The translations under genes were made by a program, and so were the position numbers. A stretch of DNA of 64,000 nucleotides from Flectonema sp. DT1601 (taxonomy: Eukaryota; Euglenozoa; Diplonemea; Diplonemida; Diplonemidae), in NCBI GenBank assembly GCA_964019425.1, contig OZ025790.1, forward strand, positions 682,001-746,000, in the 5' to 3' direction. This document shows, in pieces, positions 59,901 to 64,000 of the stretch (positions are counted from its first letter, which is position 1; every line of letters begins with the position of its first letter). The notes beneath the pieces are model-generated. The model was not told the origin of the DNA and searched no databases. It saw only the letters and a program-made list of their open reading frames with translations.

Positions 59901-60436
59901 GTCACCGAGTTCGGAATCTTCAGCGTCACCGTCGACGAGAAACCACCGGTTCCGGTCAAACTCAGCCCCCCACCCACCTTGAACGCAATCCCCAGCTTCT
60001 GCAGGTCAGCTGCCGGAAGTGATCCAAGACTACCGGAAAGGGTGACCGCTTCTTCCAGAGCCACCGTCATCGAGATCGTCAGCTCATCTGTCACCGTGTC
60101 GTGCGTGCACGCCGCTGCGATCTGGCTTCCAAGGGCCGTATTCACCACGTCGAATGCCGTCTCGTTCACCGTGTTCAGCGTGGTAGTCAGATCCGCTGCG
60201 AACTTTGGCAGACCCATCGAACCTAAATCCTTGTTTGCTCCCGGAATTAAGTTTGAGAATTGGGTCAGTTTGCCTTCGATCGAAGCAGATGCGACCTTCA
60301 CTGCGTCCAGTGCGTCTAAGATATGCTGCTGATACGCAGCTGCCACGTCTACACATGGTTCCATTAAACCGTTTGTAGGTGTTGCTGACAACATCGCACT
60401 TATCGCCATCATCATTATCGACGATCGCGTACTCAT
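35997..60436 (-). CDS. Giant RTX-repeat calcium-binding protein, unit 3 (complete, three exons)
   Basis: Exons 60436-36904, 36719-36495 and 36409-35997 give 8,057 codons, i.e. 8,056 residues. Residues 1-23 are a signal peptide; no membrane anchor is seen at the C-terminus, so it is likely secreted or peripherally attached. Residues about 24-2620 are repetitive beta-rich sequence that I cannot assign to a family. EF-hand-like loops are at about 2650 (DVNTDNYLTLKEL) and 3090 (DPNGDGKIRLGEI). Calx-beta-like segments lie at about 3930-4280. Residues about 4825-7790 hold RTX nonapeptide repeats (GGxGxDxhx); I count 44 blocks ending in a GD motif such as VFGDHG. Near 7646-7706 is a His/Asp/Asn-rich stretch, followed by HELGH at 7736-7740. 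Exons 2 and 3 add a second His/Asp-rich stretch and further RTX motifs. RTX arrays bind calcium outside the cell and are typical of very large bacterial adhesins. A bacterial origin is plausible but is inference. Confidence 0.9.
36410..36494 (-). other. Cis-spliced intron 2 of the giant gene (85 bp)
   Basis: The donor reads GCAG|GTATGT (GT starts at 36494), the same hexamer as intron 1; the acceptor is CTCACAG|GAATCG (AG ends at 36410). Both introns are phase 1. Joining makes GCA GGA ATC and opens exon 3, which continues without a stop for 136 codons and contains another RTX-type motif (EIIGGEGSDVGFVD). Confidence 0.87.
36720..36903 (-). other. Cis-spliced intron 1 of the giant gene (184 bp)
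   Basis: The donor reads AAGG|GTATGT (GT starts at 36903) and the acceptor AAACAG|GTCACC (AG ends at 36720). Joining makes AAG GGT CAC, in frame (phase 1), and continues as Lys-Gly-His-His-His-Glu. Without splicing the frame stops at 36872. On the sense strand the intron contains four G-runs at 36858-36839. Support is the codon continuity and the RTX motif that reappears in exon 2. Confidence 0.87.
36839..36858 (-). other. Putative G-quadruplex motif inside intron 1
   Basis: The sense strand reads GGGAGGGTAGGAGGGTGGGG: four runs of at least three G with loops of 1, 5 and 1 nt. This meets the usual quadruplex pattern, and it would form in the pre-mRNA. Confidence 0.6.
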
Positions 60437-60518
60437 TTTTTTAGCAGCTGAGAGTTGTTTCTAGCTGCTCTTATTCTTTGATTACCCTTTTCTTTTATTT
60501 GATGGGTAACTTGTATAA

Positions 60519-60556
60519 CTGAACGAGAGAATGAGAATAAGTAATATAAAAAAAAA
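60519..60556 (-). promoter_or_regulatory. Predicted spliced-leader acceptor of giant gene, unit 3
   Basis: The pyrimidine-rich run TTACTTATTCTCATTCTC followed by TCGTTCAG ends at 60519, giving an 82-nt leader before the ATG at 60436. Confidence 0.6.
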
Positions 60557-60653
60557 CAATACAATACACTACACTACACTACACTACACTACACTACACA
60601 GCACAACGCAACACAACACAACACAACACAACACAACAAAACAAAACACAAAA
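60548..60653. repeat. CTACA/ACACA pentanucleotide microsatellite, unit 3
   Basis: Same tract as in units 1 and 2, with one more ACTAC unit than unit 1 and without the internal duplication of unit 2. Confidence 0.85.
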
Positions 60654-61200
60654 AGGAACGATGTCGTAGATCAAGTCTTCCCCTATTTACCAACAGAATA
60701 GAGTCACGCAATTAGATTAATTCACATTAGAGTGTTGTGGTAGCCTGCATTAACATAAATAAAATACACAAATACGTCTGTGCGAACATTACAACACTCC
60801 CATCTCCCAACAACAGGAAACAAGAAGAAGATACACAACAAGGAAAACGAGGCACAGCTCAACACACGGAAAACGTCGAAACACTGAATGCAACACGATC
60901 CAGCATTTCGAGAAAAAAAAGGAAGTTTTTTTTTAATTCAGTTTGTGTGTCATATAAACAACATGACACAGCGGAGAGGAAGAAACTGCTGCGTTCTGAT
61001 TGTCTGGTCGAAAGCTACCAAGCAATTCAGCACAGCATACGAAGCTTACACAGTTAACAACTGGATTGCTACCAGACATATTCGTTGTCGGGAGAGCGTT
61101 TAAAATGGAACAAATAGTGTTTTTTTTTCTCTTTACTGTTAATTTTTAAATTTTTCTTTTTTTTTTTTTTTTTTTTTTCAGAGAAAAGCAATACTTTTTA

Positions 61201-63454
<2,254 letters not shown>

Positions 63455-63469
63455 TTAAAGTAGAAATAA

Positions 63470-63507
63470 CTGAATCGGGGAGAGAGAGAGAGAGAGAGGA
63501 AAGAAAT
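63470..63507 (-). promoter_or_regulatory. Predicted spliced-leader acceptor of protease, unit 3
   Basis: A CT-repeat tract ends in CCCCGATTCAG at 63470, 33 nt before the ATG, the same as unit 2. The interrupted gene therefore keeps its processing signal. Confidence 0.7.
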
Positions 63508-64000
63508 AATAAATATTAATAAAATAAAATAAAACAAAATACAACTTTATATCGATCCAGGAGGGACAAGTCAAGCGGAAGCTCCAGTGAAAGTCTGTAA
63601 ACTCGCTCTCTAAAACTCGACAACCCCAATGTCGGTGGCAGTCTTCATTTTTTAGAACATCCTGAGAAATAACTGAAATAACAAGTAAAGGAAACAATAA
63701 ATATCATATTAACACGTTAAGTCCCCTCTTCTTCTGAGATTCAAAACAACAATAAGTTAGTAGTGAAATAGTTAATATCGAGACGGAGTAGAAATTTAAT
63801 TTCGACGACGGAGTGGAACAGAAGATTAAAAACAAGTCGGAAGCCTCAGTGAATGACAAGGTAGTTGAATACAACATTTATTAATACAAATCAAACCGTC
63901 GGATGGAATGCTGCAATCAGTAAACAGTCACAGTCACTCCCCTCGGGGATCAAACAAATAGTCGAATCAATTCACAGGAATACATCTATGCTCGGACTTT
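63508..64000 (-). other. Protease 5' flank, unit 3 (runs off the window)
   Basis: It matches unit 2 up to its position 32436, including the 25-bp segment absent from unit 1. No gene apart from the decoy start. Confidence 0.65.
63610..63648 (-). pseudogene. Remnant of a protease start (decoy ATG), unit 3
   Basis: Third copy of the 12-codon MKTA... relic, identical to unit 2. Confidence 0.45.

Larger units (their letters stand above)
60437..61197 (-). other. Spacer between protease and giant gene, unit 3
   Basis: Third copy of the spacer, holding the acceptor, the pentanucleotide repeat and the sense-strand A-run after the protease stop. No gene seen. Confidence 0.7.

Overview
The window looks like nuclear DNA of a euglenozoan flagellate, most likely a kinetoplastid or diplonemid. 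Three things point there. (1) The cysteine protease, present three times, has the kinetoplastid cruzipain/brucipain layout, including the Cys-rich C-terminal extension. (2) Every gene copy has a pyrimidine tract ending in CAG 33 nt (protease) or 82 nt (giant gene) before its ATG, as expected for spliced-leader trans-splicing. (3) All real genes lie on the minus strand and have very long uninterrupted exons. I cannot name the species.

The window is a tandem array of a unit of about 30.65 kb. Each unit, read on the minus strand, is: cruzipain-like protease, about 0.75 kb spacer, giant RTX-repeat gene, about 3.4 kb AT-rich spacer, next protease. From right to left: unit 3 has the protease at 61198-63436, interrupted by an 891-bp insertion with a 19-bp target-site duplication, followed by the complete giant gene at 35997-60436. 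Unit 2 has an intact protease (30544-31872) and only the first 424 codons of the giant gene (28471-29742). Unit 1 has an intact protease (19961-21289) and the giant gene from its ATG at 19208 to the left edge of the window, codons 1-6402. Units 1 and 3 are almost identical over 19.2 kb; I noticed only four substitutions by eye.

A block of LINE (non-LTR retrotransposon) sequence at 22008-28470 replaces about 26.5 kb of unit 2 (most of the giant gene plus the downstream spacer). It is a mosaic: an endonuclease piece, an ORF1, an ORF2 with APE-type endonuclease, reverse transcriptase and an unusual Cys/His-rich C-terminus, and a reverse-transcriptase piece of a second copy. The simplest reading is recombination between LINE copies that deleted the intervening host DNA.

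The giant gene encodes an estimated 8,056 residues: signal peptide, about 2,600 residues of beta-rich sequence, two EF-hand-like loops, Calx-beta-like segments, and 44 RTX-type calcium-binding blocks. Its continuous reading frame stops at 36872, but two GT-AG introns (36720-36903 and 36410-36494) join it in frame to two further exons that carry more RTX motifs and a His/Asp-rich stretch. Cis-spliced introns are very rare in kinetoplastids. Here they are confined to the last 0.9 kb of a 24-kb gene.

A secreted papain-family protease and a giant secreted or surface calcium-binding adhesin-like protein thus form one co-amplified, co-directional module. A role in prey capture, surface coating or digestion is plausible but is inference.
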